The notes under the pieces were generated by a model. The model was not told where the DNA came from. It made no database searches and worked only from the letters and a program-made list of their open reading frames with translations. Shown one piece after another: positions 37,728 through 46,417 of a stretch of 64,000 bases of DNA (position 1 is its first letter; each line of letters opens with the position of its first letter). This stretch comes from Hyphomicrobiales bacterium (GTDB lineage Bacteria > Pseudomonadota > Alphaproteobacteria > Rhizobiales > Rhizobiaceae), in NCBI GenBank assembly GCA_900472625.1, contig UCIT01000041.1:6654-70653 (forward strand), given 5' to 3'. The position numbers were made by a program, and so were the translations under genes.

Positions 37728-38036
37728 TCAAGGACCCTCGGTCCGTCTCACCTGCTGGCGGACAGGTTTTTTGCCAGTAGTAATATCGACTCCGGGCACC
37801 GGTTCCGACGGTACGTCGGCTGTCTGGACTATGTCATCTGCATTGCCCGACCTCGCGTACTCGTCCTCAAGATCATCCTCATCGATAAGTTCCTGCAACG
37901 TTTCATGCTCGTCATCACCGCCAAGCTCGTCGAGGGCCTGAAGCCAGTGTTTGAGGTCTGCGCCTTCAGGGCAGCCTTCGTCTTGCCAAAGCTGATAGGC
38001 GCGGAGCCGTATGCGTTCGTGTAGGTCGTCGGCCAT
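37728..38036 (-). CDS. DUF2934-family protein
   Basis: 102 residues. The DUF2934 core is RIRLRAYQLWQDEGCPEGAD (residues ~8-27) followed by HWLQAL. An acidic tail follows. Role unknown; the family is common beside stress genes in rhizobia. GGACGGAGA precedes the ATG. 13 bases separate it from the upstream PPOX-family gene. Confidence 0.85.
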   Translation of the reverse strand: MADDLHERIRLRAYQLWQDEGCPEGADLKHWLQALDELGGDDEHETLQELIDEDDLEDEYARSGNADDIVQTADVPSEPVPGVDITTGKKPVRQQVRRTEGP

Positions 38037-38049
38037 CGTGTTCTCCGTC

Positions 38050-38532
38050 CTACATGGCCACCTGGCCGTTGTCGCCCATGTCGGGTTTGGAGCTACTCAG
38101 CGCGGCGGCTGCCATCTTGATGTAACTGACGATCGTACCAGGGCTGTCCCAATATTCAGCGAATGCAGGCGTCACTTTCAATACTCGGATGGAAGGATCG
38201 TCGGGGTTGTCCCACCATGCTTTCGCAGGGGTAGACCACAGCTCTTTGATCCGGTCCCGGTCATTCAGCACTTCTGCAGTCCCGGAGACAGAGACGTATT
38301 TTTGACCTTTACTGTCCGCAAACGCCAAGCAAACCTCGGGATGTTGCGCGATCTCATCGTCTTTGTGTCCGTCGACATCCGTGAGGAAATAGAACGCGTT
38401 CTCCAGCTGCTCAGCATGGGCGGCCATAGGGCGAGCGCGTAGGTCGCTTGCCGACTGCGTGGTTAGCATGCAGAAGCCAATCTTCTCTGCAAGTCTCCAA
38501 ACGGTATCAACGTCATTGGTTGTTTCAGTCAT
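38050..38532 (-). CDS. pyridoxamine 5'-phosphate oxidase-family general stress protein
   Basis: 160 residues of the split-barrel flavin-binding family (general stress protein 26 type): MLTTQSASDLRARPMAAH, AFYFLTDVDGHKDDEIAQHP, YVSVSGTAEV. FMN binding is expected; enzymatic role unknown. ATG 38532 is preceded by GGAGGATGGG. First gene of an operon with DUF2934 and a small protein; a perfect EcfG-type promoter ends 26 bases upstream. Confidence 0.85.
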   Translation of the reverse strand: MTETTNDVDTVWRLAEKIGFCMLTTQSASDLRARPMAAHAEQLENAFYFLTDVDGHKDDEIAQHPEVCLAFADSKGQKYVSVSGTAEVLNDRDRIKELWSTPAKAWWDNPDDPSIRVLKVTPAFAEYWDSPGTIVSYIKMAAAALSSSKPDMGDNGQVAM

Positions 38533-38557
38533 CCCATCCTCCAACAGTTTTCACTTG

Positions 38558-38582
38558 AACGGATCGCGGTACAGGAAGTTCC
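38558..38582 (-). promoter_or_regulatory. EcfG/RpoE2-type promoter
   Basis: GGAAC-N16-CGTT (minus strand), 26 bases before the PPOX-family start: the full published consensus at the expected distance. Confidence 0.75.
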
Positions 38583-38658
38583 GGAGGTCTATCGGCCTGC
38601 TCGCGATCACAGTACGAGCCCCGCCACGTGCGGAGCTCTATATGATCAAAAAATGTAT

Positions 38659-39006
38659 TTATTTGCAGCTATTAGCGGGGTCGGTCGCGGTGGCATTGTT
38701 GTTCGTGGAAGGGTTGGTCGTGCCTCCGGCCTCGCGACGTGCGCAGTCGTTTGCGTCGCCACCGGAAGCGCCCGAATTCTGACCGTTCATGTTTGTGTTG
38801 TTATTACCGTTGCCGTTGCTGTCGCCGGTGTTTTGACCGCCGTTTGTGCCGGAGGTCCCAGACGTGCCGGTTCCCGTTCCACTAGATGTCCCGGAATTGC
38901 TTGAGCCGCTATTGCCGCCGCTGTTCGATCCACCAGATGACTGGGCAAGCGCGGACGTGGCCAGACCTAGTGAGAGAAGCGAGACGGTCATGATTTTTGT
39001 GAACAT
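38659..39006 (-). CDS. exported Gly/Ser/Asn-rich protein
   Basis: 115 residues: signal peptide 1-21 (cleavage ALA-Q), then ~65 residues of Ser/Gly/Thr/Asn repeats and a C-terminal segment with two Cys (CARRE... and NSCK). No known domain. Composition suggests a disordered periplasmic or surface protein. GGAGG lies before the ATG. Confidence 0.75.
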   Translation of the reverse strand: MFTKIMTVSLLSLGLATSALAQSSGGSNSGGNSGSSNSGTSSGTGTGTSGTSGTNGGQNTGDSNGNGNNNTNMNGQNSGASGGDANDCARREAGGTTNPSTNNNATATDPANSCK

Positions 39007-39036
39007 TGTGTTTCCTCCAAGGTGTTGTAAGAGACA

Positions 39037-39061
39037 AACTCGGATTAAGGGTCGTTGTTCC
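39037..39061 (-). promoter_or_regulatory. EcfG/RpoE2-type promoter
   Basis: GGAAC-N17-GTT on the minus strand, 30 bases before the Gly/Ser/Asn-rich protein start. The rest of the gap up to 39496 has nothing recognised. Confidence 0.65.
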
Positions 39062-39496
39062 GACTAAAAGCGCGACAAGATCTATCAACGCCAGTGCGTG
39101 ATGAAACGAGACCGAATGCCGCGGTAGGAAGCCGCCGCTAACAAGACGGCCGGCTGAGATGGCCCGCCGAACCACTTCATGTTTCAGACAAGTGTACAAG
39201 GAGTTGCTCTGGCGGATTTAAATTCCAGACCCACCCGACCACGAAGCCTTTCAGATGGTTCAAACCGAAGCTGGACGCTCTCGACGTAAACCGCTTGTAC
39301 GATCATTCACCAATGCCCTGCACCACGTCCAGTTCCCAGCAAAACCACGAATGCGGCCTATCCATGCCCTGGCTGGCAAGCCAAAGAAGTTACGACTTGA
39401 CTCAAACCTTTTGCGCTTCAACGCGTTTTGGTTGGAGCCTCTTGGATGGGTTTTCGCCACAATCGAGTTTCCCGCCCAGAAGCAGATGGAGAGACA

Positions 39497-39808
39497 ATGT
39501 TTGTTTATCAGGCCGGGGCGTTCATGGACGAGCAAAATCAGCTCCACGCGACTTCCAAAGTCGTGTCGGCAACGGAGCAGCTGCTTAACGAAATCCATGG
39601 CGCGTACGTATCTGTTCAGCTCAAAGCAATTTCTATTGCGGAGCGATCGGTTTGCGAGGGATCGGTCGGGCATCAGCAAGCAGTTGCTGGAATGAATGAT
39701 GTCGCGTGGGCGATGGCTCGCCTTAGCCATGAAGCGCTCGAAGCGGTCAGATCGTTCCGGGAACGCGTCGCGACGCTCGACCGATTGCAGAATATCCGGG
39801 TCGGTTAA
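39497..39808 (+). CDS. hypothetical protein, phasin-like size and helicity
   Basis: 103 residues, mostly helical (ATSKVVSATEQLLNEIHGAY...), no membrane segment. No firm family; phasin-like proteins have similar composition, but I see no diagnostic motif. GATGGAGAGACA precedes ATG 39497. Confidence 0.5.
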   Translation: MFVYQAGAFMDEQNQLHATSKVVSATEQLLNEIHGAYVSVQLKAISIAERSVCEGSVGHQQAVAGMNDVAWAMARLSHEALEAVRSFRERVATLDRLQNIRVG

Positions 39809-39835
39809 GCGGCATTTGTATTTTGTAAGCCAGGT

Positions 39836-39860
39836 TGAACCCGTGAGCTCTTCCGGCGTT
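39836..39860 (+). promoter_or_regulatory. near-consensus EcfG-type promoter
   Basis: TGAAC-N16-CGTT, one mismatch in the -35, 27 bases before the gene at 39888. Confidence 0.35.
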
Positions 39861-39887
39861 GATCTTCCGTCAAAACGGAGATGGCCG

Positions 39888-40370
39888 ATGTTGAAGCAAA
39901 ACGTGGATATGAACGAAATTGGCGAAAAGGCTACTGAGGACCAAATTCGCGCCGAGGACGATGATCTTTTCGGGGTCCCGTCAGACGCTCTGGGCCAACA
40001 GCCTCATGTCGTCGATCCGCTGTCCGGCTTTACAGATCAATCGGACGTCTCAGTCCCGCTCGATTATGTCTCGCCGGCCGCGGAATTGAGGCTTCGGCTC
40101 CGAGAAACCAGAGGAGAGATTTCCATTTTGCGGAATCGTTTGGCTCGGATTGCCGAGGACGTCTCCCAGATCACGCAGTCTCGACTGGAATGGGCGGACG
40201 CCAGTGCGCACGCTCAACTGGGTGAGCACCCATGGATGAAGCTCACCGCAGCGATGGTTGGAAGCTTCGTGTTGACCAGAGCAATACGATCTCTGCCTTT
40301 AGCGTCGATGGCCTCTACGCTAGCTGTTGCGGCTATCAAACACAAAGCTGGTAGAAGGAAACCGGGTTAA
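39888..40370 (+). CDS. hypothetical protein with C-terminal membrane segment
   Basis: 160 residues: acidic N-terminus, a helical/coiled-coil stretch (AELRLRLRETRGEISILRNR), then a hydrophobic segment (WMKLTAAMVGSFVLTRAI) and a basic tail. Resembles membrane-anchored ElaB/DUF3618-type proteins in plan, but no family is certain. CGGAGATGGCCG precedes the ATG. Convergent with the ligase gene. Confidence 0.6.
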   Translation: MLKQNVDMNEIGEKATEDQIRAEDDDLFGVPSDALGQQPHVVDPLSGFTDQSDVSVPLDYVSPAAELRLRLRETRGEISILRNRLARIAEDVSQITQSRLEWADASAHAQLGEHPWMKLTAAMVGSFVLTRAIRSLPLASMASTLAVAAIKHKAGRRKPG

Positions 40371-40385
40371 GAAAGGTCAGTCCCC

Positions 40386-41429
40386 TTATGTCAACTCGTA
40401 CACCGCAGCGTTATCCTGATGCTCACGCAAGCCTTTGTACGATGCATGGCGCAGTTTGCCATCGCCGGTCCAAGCCCGGTACTCGATCTCCGCAATCAAC
40501 GTTGGCTGCACCCATACCAAATCTTTGCGACGGCTCGGGTAGTCGACAGTCGGCGTCTTGGCTTTTAGCTTGTCAAGCGTCGCTCGCAGCGCGATCGCAT
40601 CGCGTTCCTTGAAGCCTGTCCCTACCGATCCGACGTAAATCCAATCGTCTCCTTTACGGGCAGCCAGCAACAGACTGCCAATCCCGCCGCGTGCTGAGTT
40701 GGAATACTCGTAGCCGACAATCATGAAGCTCTCGCTCTCGATACATTTGATCTTGAGCCAGTCTCCGAGACGGCCGGAGCGATAGATGCTGTTTCGATCC
40801 TTGGCGATAATGCCTTCAAGGCCATGGTCGCAAGCGGCCTGAAACAATGCCTCCCCATCCGCATCGACTTCCTCGGACAGCCGTATTGCGCCGGTTGTCT
40901 CGAACGGGAGCAGGGACTCAAGGAGCCTTCGGCGTCTCGACAATTCTGTCTGCCTATAGTCATGGCCGTCGAAATAGAGGACGTCGAATGCCATAAAAAT
41001 GGCATCGCGCGAGACCTCCTTGCCGCCGCGACCGCCAAGCGATCGCTGCAACATGTTGAAATCCGATCGGCCCTGCTCGTCGAGGACGACCGCTTCCCCG
41101 TCAAGGATGAACGTTGCCACCGGGAGAGCCAAAGCAGCGGCTTCGATGAGTGGAAAACGGTGCGTCCAGTCATGACCGCCCCGGGTCAAGATGCGAACGC
41201 CTCGCAACTCTTTGTGAACGGCCAATCTGTAGCCATCAAACTTGACCTCGAAAGTCCACTGAGGCCCAACAGGGGGCTTGCTTTTCAACAGCGCCAAGCA
41301 TGGTTCGATGCGAGCTGGCATAGGATCGAGTGGAAGATTTGGTTGCAATGGATCACGTGGCTTGCGCGCACGCGACCTAAGCGGCTTGTCGTCAGCCTGG
41401 AGTGGCTTGGATCCCGGAGATTTGGCCAT
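40386..41429 (-). CDS. ATP-dependent DNA ligase (LigD ligase-domain type)
   Basis: 347 residues: adenylation domain with nucleophile Lys63 in EVKFDGYR, motif FILDGEAVVLD, motif IIAKDRNSIYR, DWLKIK, then an OB-fold (VGSVGTGF, RKDLVWVQPTLIAEIEYR). Only the ligase part of LigD is present; no polymerase or nuclease domain, and no Ku gene is in the window. Such stand-alone ligases take part in break repair in stationary or stressed cells. No EcfG-type motif was seen upstream. Confidence 0.9.
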   Translation of the reverse strand: MAKSPGSKPLQADDKPLRSRARKPRDPLQPNLPLDPMPARIEPCLALLKSKPPVGPQWTFEVKFDGYRLAVHKELRGVRILTRGGHDWTHRFPLIEAAALALPVATFILDGEAVVLDEQGRSDFNMLQRSLGGRGGKEVSRDAIFMAFDVLYFDGHDYRQTELSRRRRLLESLLPFETTGAIRLSEEVDADGEALFQAACDHGLEGIIAKDRNSIYRSGRLGDWLKIKCIESESFMIVGYEYSNSARGGIGSLLLAARKGDDWIYVGSVGTGFKERDAIALRATLDKLKAKTPTVDYPSRRKDLVWVQPTLIAEIEYRAWTGDGKLRHASYKGLREHQDNAAVYELT

Positions 41430-41469
41430 GCTTCATTGCGGTCCTAAATGCTTTACAGACGGTTACGGC

Positions 41470-41757
41470 TCAGCCAGCTTTCCTGATCTCAGCCATATCG
41501 TCTGGTAGAACGTGCATCCCGGTGGCATGCGCGGCGTCGACGAAGGCCTCGCGAGCGACTTGCGGCTCGACGACGTGGTCTAGAGCGTCAAACGACGAGA
41601 CCAGCGCTCGATGAAATTCTCTTGGAGATTTGTCCGGCCATTCAAGGCAGGTTAGAAGAGCCGTCAGCTCGTCGACACTGGAAGCGGGAACATATTTGCC
41701 GACGCCGTCGATCTCGACGTCGAGTGGGGCGATGGGCGTTCTGTGCATGCCATCCAT
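41470..41757 (-). CDS. DUF982 protein
   Basis: 95 residues with the DUF982 pattern: a Trp-Pro in CLEWPDKSPREFHRALVSSF and the C-terminal VAREAFVDAAHATGMHVLP. Rhizobia-specific family of unknown role. A start 9 bases further in (MHRTPI) is possible. Promoter of the EcfG type upstream. A broken second DUF982 gene is at 42974. Confidence 0.85.
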   Translation of the reverse strand: MDGMHRTPIAPLDVEIDGVGKYVPASSVDELTALLTCLEWPDKSPREFHRALVSSFDALDHVVEPQVAREAFVDAAHATGMHVLPDDMAEIRKAG

Positions 41758-41789
41758 GACGCTTCACCTTATGACTGTTGATGCGACTC

Positions 41790-41814
41790 AACTGTCGCCG
41801 AAGTGATTCGTTCC
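41790..41814 (-). promoter_or_regulatory. EcfG/RpoE2-type promoter
   Basis: GGAAC-N17-GTT on the minus strand, 32 bases before the DUF982 start. Confidence 0.65.
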
Positions 41815-41977
41815 GAGTCAAAACAACGGGTTGTCCTGTTCTGAGCAAAACGCTCGGCCTCGGTCGCGAGGTGCTATCCGAGCTTCCCTCCATGCGCTAG
41901 GAAAACGGTGAGGGCACATGATTGTTTTAACTTCCGGTCAGTCGATCCACCGTTTCGGCAAAGATCAAAATGCAGAC

Positions 41978-42002
41978 GGAACCAACTCACTCAACAGCGG
42001 TT
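41978..42002 (+). promoter_or_regulatory. EcfG/RpoE2-type promoter, distant from gene
   Basis: GGAAC-N17-GTT directed at the gene at 42248, but 245 bases upstream, so the leader would be long. The 41758-42247 gap holds no other recognised feature besides the DUF982 promoter. Confidence 0.4.
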
Positions 42003-42247
42003 GCTGTTCCGGTTGTCATGGTCTCAATCCCATGCCGACTGGGCGAAGAGCTTGTATGAACCCAGCTCCGGGCTTTTCGCCGCCCATTGCGCTGTCTCAA
42101 AGGTATACCGTAGCTCGGCTCGAGCTGAGACGCCGTAGCTTCGGCAATGATCGTCGGTATCGAAGTGGTAGCCCCTGCCAAGCATGTTTGCCGTTTGCGA
42201 GAATCGTGCTGATATCTATCAGCCACCCCTTTTCAGAAGGATGCCCT

Positions 42248-42913
42248 ATGAGCCCGTTTGTCCTCGCTGCATTGATGCTCGTCACGGGATTTACTTTCGC
42301 CGTGTTGTCGGTGGGTGCTTCGATCTGGATCGTCCGGCAACTGAGTAGTCGACGGGGAGTGCCAAACGGTGAGGCGGCGCGCGACCTTGCAATGCAATCA
42401 GTCCTGGTGATCGACGATTTTGTCGGTGCTTGCTACCAAGCCGCCCACGATTTTCCCGAGTACGAAGTCGACGAGCCCGAAAATTTCTTCCTCCATGCAG
42501 ATGATCCAGTCCTCCTGCTGCCCAAGGATGCCGATTGGACGTTGCTCCTCCGGGAGCTGTCCGACGAGATAAGGTGGCTGCCCAATCGTCTTCGCAATGT
42601 GCACGATGCGTTAGAGTCTATCGAAATCGAACCCCCGGAGTTCAACGACCTCTTCGAACATCGGCAGGAGGATTTCGCACGCCTCGGTTTGCGGGCAATG
42701 GACCTGATTGACCGTATTTGCGCGGCGTACCAGCTGCCGCCGCCGAGCCGGCCGCGTTACTACGATCCCAGAAAGGACTTCAATGCCAAAATACGGGAGA
42801 TGGACGATTTCTGGAGACGTCGGGCGGAAAGCGCCCGGCAGGTCCCTGAGGAGCTGTCGAACGTGACTCCTATCTTTGGAAGGGCGGCTCAGCCAGAGCC
42901 GATGTTGACATAG
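42248..42913 (+). CDS. membrane-anchored hypothetical protein
   Basis: 221 residues: one N-terminal hydrophobic segment (FVLAALMLVTGFTFAVLSV, residues ~4-22), then a soluble, acidic, helix-rich domain with no recognised family. AGAAGGATGCCCT precedes ATG 42248. Long upstream in-frame sequence is not protein-like. Confidence 0.65.
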   Translation: MSPFVLAALMLVTGFTFAVLSVGASIWIVRQLSSRRGVPNGEAARDLAMQSVLVIDDFVGACYQAAHDFPEYEVDEPENFFLHADDPVLLLPKDADWTLLLRELSDEIRWLPNRLRNVHDALESIEIEPPEFNDLFEHRQEDFARLGLRAMDLIDRICAAYQLPPPSRPRYYDPRKDFNAKIREMDDFWRRRAESARQVPEELSNVTPIFGRAAQPEPMLT

Positions 42914-42973
42914 AAATCGAGCGGTTCTTTCGGCCAGAAAACCTCAGAACCAAGCTGGTTTGTCTCCCTAGCG

Positions 42974-43260
42974 TCACGCCGCATCCTGTTCGTGATCCGG
43001 GGCAGCTCCTGCGTCGTATGCCGGTGAGATTACGCGCATGCCAACCTCGTTTGCGGCCGCTATGAAGGCTTGTCTGGCATGATTAGCTGGCGAAATGCCC
43101 CTTATAGCATCGAGGCATTTTTTCACTGCGATCACATATTCCTCGCCATCGTCATCGGGCCAGTGCGACAGCAGCGCATCAGCAACGTCGACCAGTGTCT
43201 TTCGCGAGTAGGCACGGCGTCAGCGGGCGACGCACAGCACCCCGACGGGGGGGCTGTCGT
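42974..43260 (-). pseudogene. second DUF982 gene, broken
   Basis: The C-terminal ~75 codons are a clear DUF982 domain: LVDVADALLSHWPDDDGEEY ... CLDAIRG ... HARQAFIAAANEVGMRV. Upstream in the same frame a likely N-terminal strand (PPVGVLCVAR) is cut off by TGA at 43220-43222, and no ATG lies between that stop and the domain. Confidence 0.6.
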
Positions 43261-43997
43261 CCGCGTGAACGCCACCGTGCCCCGCCAGAATTGGGGGGTT
43301 GGTGTGCGCGTACGCCCGCATATCTATCCGGTGCCGACTGGCCACGGTTGAATTGCCCCACAGGGGAACCCCCAAGGATATCAGGTCAGTCGGCTGCAAA
43401 CCCGGCCTGGTTCAGGGCGTTGTACTGCATGGCTCGCATCGAGGGTCGATTTCATCCAGTAGATTGCGGCGATACATCCCCAAGAAAGTAACGACATTAC
43501 ACAACCTATTCCTCGAGCGTGATTTGAGTTTTGCTTGAGTGTCAGAGAGGGGACTGTCGCGGCCCTAATCCTCGGACTTATTCAGGTCCCAAGCTCGATC
43601 GACGGCGACTCTTCGCCCAAGCCGCACGAGGTCTCTGGCGTTGGTCGCCGCAGGCAGTCCACTCATCGTGTCGATGACCCGCCATGTTCCCTCGACCCTT
43701 CCCGGATCTCGTATCTCGAGGGGGACGACGGAGGTACGATGGAGAAACGCACACGCTTGAATTCAACCGACATGAGACACCGATATCGCGACGGTGGGTC
43801 AGGGCGATCATTCCTGCGAACAAGGAACAGAGGATGGTTTTTGCGCGAGGTTCGAAGCGTCTGCAACGCGCCCTGCGTTGAGTGTTTGCCGATCCGGATA
43901 CTGCATGGCGACGCCTCCTGGCTCCTGATGAAACGCCGCGCAAACCAGGCCGTTTCTACCCGCGCGGCTTTGTCTTCGATCCGTTTGCGGAAAGCCC
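43261..43997. other. degenerate or non-coding stretch
   Basis: 737 bases with no gene I can name. Plus-strand 43535-44005 (156 codons) and minus-strand 43578-43943 (121 codons) are open, but neither shows protein-like composition. A minus-strand segment near 43571-43750 ending TMSGLPAATNARDLVRLG...DLNKSED has a more natural composition but no start. Confidence 0.4.
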
Positions 43998-44399
43998 CTA
44001 GATGAAATAGCGAGCTGTCGCATAGCCGCTTGCGCTCGAAATACCCGTGAGGATCGTGCCCCAGACCAGATCGACGATAGTCAGTTGGACTGGCCAGCCT
44101 TTCAGTGTCGAAAGATTCGTCATGTCGTAAGTGCCGTACGCCGCAAGTCCGAGGACCGCGCCGTACCCAAGGGCGGCCGAGATCGAGCCGGCTTCCAATC
44201 CGGGCCGCACTGCGAGTATAACAACCGCGATCGCGAAGACGAGGTAGAAGATCGCTGCAGCAGCCAGGTTCGGGGAAGGGAGCATCATGTCGCCGAGTTG
44301 TTTTCGGTAGAAGCTCCTCGCGACGATGCCGAGCTACAAAGCATCGATCAGCAGAAATGAAATCAGGGTGCCGGCGTAGGCTATGCTCAGAAGTTTCAT
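43998..44399 (-). pseudogene. DUF2177 membrane protein, amber-interrupted
   Basis: 133 codons with four hydrophobic segments: MKLLSIAYAGTLISFLLIDA, then LAAAAIFYLVFAIAVVILAV, GAVLGLAAYGTYDMTNLSTL and a C-terminal segment with VWGTILTG. A TAG replaces the family's Trp right after LLIDAL, 22 codons from the start. The rest of the frame is intact, and the EcfG-type promoter is still in place, so the loss looks recent. Confidence 0.8.
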
Positions 44400-44433
44400 C
44401 CGGATTGCTCTCATTGGGTTGTCAGTTCAAGTG

Positions 44434-44458
44434 AACCTGGCCATCGCCTGGTTGTTCC
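44434..44458 (-). promoter_or_regulatory. EcfG/RpoE2-type promoter of a pseudogene
   Basis: GGAAC-N17-GTT on the minus strand, 34 bases before the DUF2177 ATG. Confidence 0.6.
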
Positions 44459-44505
44459 GATCGACGCCAATACCGGATACCATTCGTCAGCGTCTTCGGA
44501 GCGGC

Positions 44506-45657
44506 TTAGATCGGGCGATGAAGAAAAGCTGGCATATCAGGATCGCCGGGCGCGCGAGCCAAATAAAACCTAGCTACATCTAACGCCTCTCGGATCGTCA
44601 CATCCATGTCCAGATATCGATAGGTCCCTAGGCGCCCGACGAATGTAACGCCGCTCGTCTCCTCCGCGCGAGTGACATAATCTGAAAGAAGTTGCCGGTC
44701 GGCAACAAGACGAATCGGATAATAGGGGATATCCTGTGGGTCGCATTGGCGTGAAAATTCCCGATAACAGACGGAGCCGGCGTGTTGCTCCCAAGGAGAA
44801 AAGTGCTTGTGCTCGGTGATCCGTGTGAACGGAACCGACACGTCTCCATAGTTCATGACCGCACAGCCCTGGTAATCGCCCTGATAGGTGAAGCGTTCGA
44901 AATCAAGTGTTCGATACGCAAGCCGCCCCAGTTCGAAGTCAAAATAACCGTCAAGCGGGCCGGAGTAGAAAACGTGGCCCGAGGCAGGCGCGTCGGTGCG
45001 ATGGAACCAGGTCGATAGACAGACCGTGATGTTTGGGTGGTCGAGGATCCGCGAGACCATGTTGGTATATCCGGTCTCAGGCATGCCCTGGTGTTTGTGG
45101 AAGAAATAGTCGTCGTCGTAGTTGAAGCGCACAGGCAGGCGTTTCAGGATCGAGGCCGGTAGGTCCTTTGGAGAACAGCCCCATTGTTTTTCGGTGTATC
45201 CCTTGAAGAACGCATCATAGAGCTCCTTGCCGACGAAGCGGAGCGCCTGCTCCTCGAAGGTCTGCGGCTCGCTGATCGACTTGTCGCCCTTCTCGTCGAT
45301 GAAGGCGCGGGCCTCATCTGGCCGGAAGGTCTTGCCAAAAAACTGGTTGATCGTGTGCAAATTGACGGGAAGCGAATAGACATGCTCGCCGCTGGTGGTT
45401 TTCACGCGGTTCTTGTACGGCATAAAGGTCTGGAAGCGGTTGACGTAGTTCCATACCTCGGCGTCGTCTGTGTGGAAGATATGAGGGCCGTAGACGTGTA
45501 CCATGACCCCGGTCTCGGCGTCGCGTTGCGTATGGCAATTCCCGGCAATATGGGCACGCGCGTCGACGATCTCGACCCTGTGTCCGGCCAGGGCCAGTTC
45601 CCGTCCGATAACGGCGCCGGAAAGCCCAGCGCCAACAATCATTATGCTCTTGCCCAT
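44506..45657 (-). CDS. glf: UDP-galactopyranose mutase
   Basis: A 383-residue flavoenzyme converting UDP-galactopyranose to UDP-galactofuranose for surface polysaccharide. FAD-binding IMIVGAGLSGAVIGREL at the start, YGPHIFHTDD, GYTEKQWG, YFFHKHQGMPETGYT and the C-terminal GRLGTYRYLDMD. ATG 45657 gives the family's usual N-terminus; an ATG at 45723 is less likely. No glycosyltransferase is adjacent. An EcfG-type promoter upstream suggests stress-linked expression. Confidence 0.93.
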   Translation of the reverse strand: MGKSIMIVGAGLSGAVIGRELALAGHRVEIVDARAHIAGNCHTQRDAETGVMVHVYGPHIFHTDDAEVWNYVNRFQTFMPYKNRVKTTSGEHVYSLPVNLHTINQFFGKTFRPDEARAFIDEKGDKSISEPQTFEEQALRFVGKELYDAFFKGYTEKQWGCSPKDLPASILKRLPVRFNYDDDYFFHKHQGMPETGYTNMVSRILDHPNITVCLSTWFHRTDAPASGHVFYSGPLDGYFDFELGRLAYRTLDFERFTYQGDYQGCAVMNYGDVSVPFTRITEHKHFSPWEQHAGSVCYREFSRQCDPQDIPYYPIRLVADRQLLSDYVTRAEETSGVTFVGRLGTYRYLDMDVTIREALDVARFYLARAPGDPDMPAFLHRPI

Positions 45658-45721
45658 GTGCCAGGGCCTTCTCTCTAGACGATCACCACCGTTTTGATCC
45701 CTACGCTGCAAAGGAGCTATC

Positions 45722-45746
45722 AACTTTCAGGGTGGAAGCTTGTTCC
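45722..45746 (-). promoter_or_regulatory. EcfG/RpoE2-type promoter of glf
   Basis: GGAAC-N17-GTT on the minus strand, 64 bases before the chosen glf start. Confidence 0.55.
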
Positions 45747-45824
45747 CTGCGAAAGCCCGTTTGCCATAGCCATGGAGAGATTTAACCTATCCATCGTTTG
45801 GCTTCAGTTGCTCGTCATGCTGGA

Positions 45825-46367
45825 TTACGCATCGCTTACCTCGGGAGCGCCGCGTGCAAGTAGCCTCTGAAGTGTTCGTCGATGCATTCCGAGGCGCCGC
45901 GCTGCTTCTGACATGTTACGACCAGTCTGCTCGTAGACTCCAGCGGCGTGTTCCCAGTGCAAGACGCCTGGGTTCTTGAAAAGATCGCTGGAGCCTGAGG
46001 CGTTGCGAATACCAAGCACCTCTAGGATCTCGTCGATATCCGCAGGCTTCGCCAAGAAATCCGTTGCGCCGAGTTTTACAGCGAGTACGGCTGCTTGCAC
46101 GTTAGCGTAAGCTGTGAGGACCAGGATCATGGGCTCGTGAGCAAGCACTTTCGAGGCCTCGACGACAACCAATCCGTTGTCATCACCGACGCGAAGATCG
46201 GTGATAACAACGTCAAAGTGCTCAAGGCGGAGCCCCGCACACGCGAGGGCCACACTACTGAACGCGCGAACGTCGAAACCACGATCACGGAAAGCCCTGC
46301 CCAAGCGAGCCGAGAAGACATCGTCCTCGTCAACGATCATGACTCGCATTTGCGCCTGATTAGTCAT
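45825..46367 (-). CDS. ActR/RegA-like response regulator, orphan
   Basis: 180 residues: a receiver (VMIVDEDDVF, phospho-Asp in VVITDLRVGD, Thr in LVLTAYAN, Lys in FLAKPAD) joined to a Fis-type HTH (MSEAARRLGMHRRTLQRLLARG). This is the plan of ActR/RegA/PrrA redox regulators, whose HTH it matches. No sensor kinase (ActS/RegB) is adjacent. The linker (DEILEVLGIRNASGS) differs from the usual RegA form, so it is a paralogue rather than the housekeeping copy. Perfect EcfG-type promoter upstream. Confidence 0.85.
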   Translation of the reverse strand: MTNQAQMRVMIVDEDDVFSARLGRAFRDRGFDVRAFSSVALACAGLRLEHFDVVITDLRVGDDNGLVVVEASKVLAHEPMILVLTAYANVQAAVLAVKLGATDFLAKPADIDEILEVLGIRNASGSSDLFKNPGVLHWEHAAGVYEQTGRNMSEAARRLGMHRRTLQRLLARGAPEVSDA

Positions 46368-46417
46368 GTCCTAATCTCTCTTCGAAACTTGCCGTGGCCA
46401 AAGCAGCATCAGTGAAC

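Noticed and set aside
37257..38024. Plus-strand 255-codon reading
   Set aside because: It is the antisense of the cold-shock relic, a small gene and the DUF2934 gene, all of which are better supported.
43345..43372. GGAAC with GTC at 17 bases
   Set aside because: The -10 element does not match and no gene follows.
43535..44005. Plus-strand 156-codon reading, and a 121-codon reading opposite it
   Set aside because: Both are rich in Arg and Ser without protein-like pattern, and the plus reading runs into the DUF2177 relic. I see no way to choose one as a gene.
30490..44330. Several in-frame amber codons (epoxide hydrolase, BA14K, DUF2177) might mean stop-codon recoding
   Set aside because: Many intact genes in the window end normally in TAG (for example the LacI regulator and the second MalG-type permease), the replaced residues differ (Glu, Tyr, Trp), and other nearby lesions are indels. 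Ordinary decay explains them.
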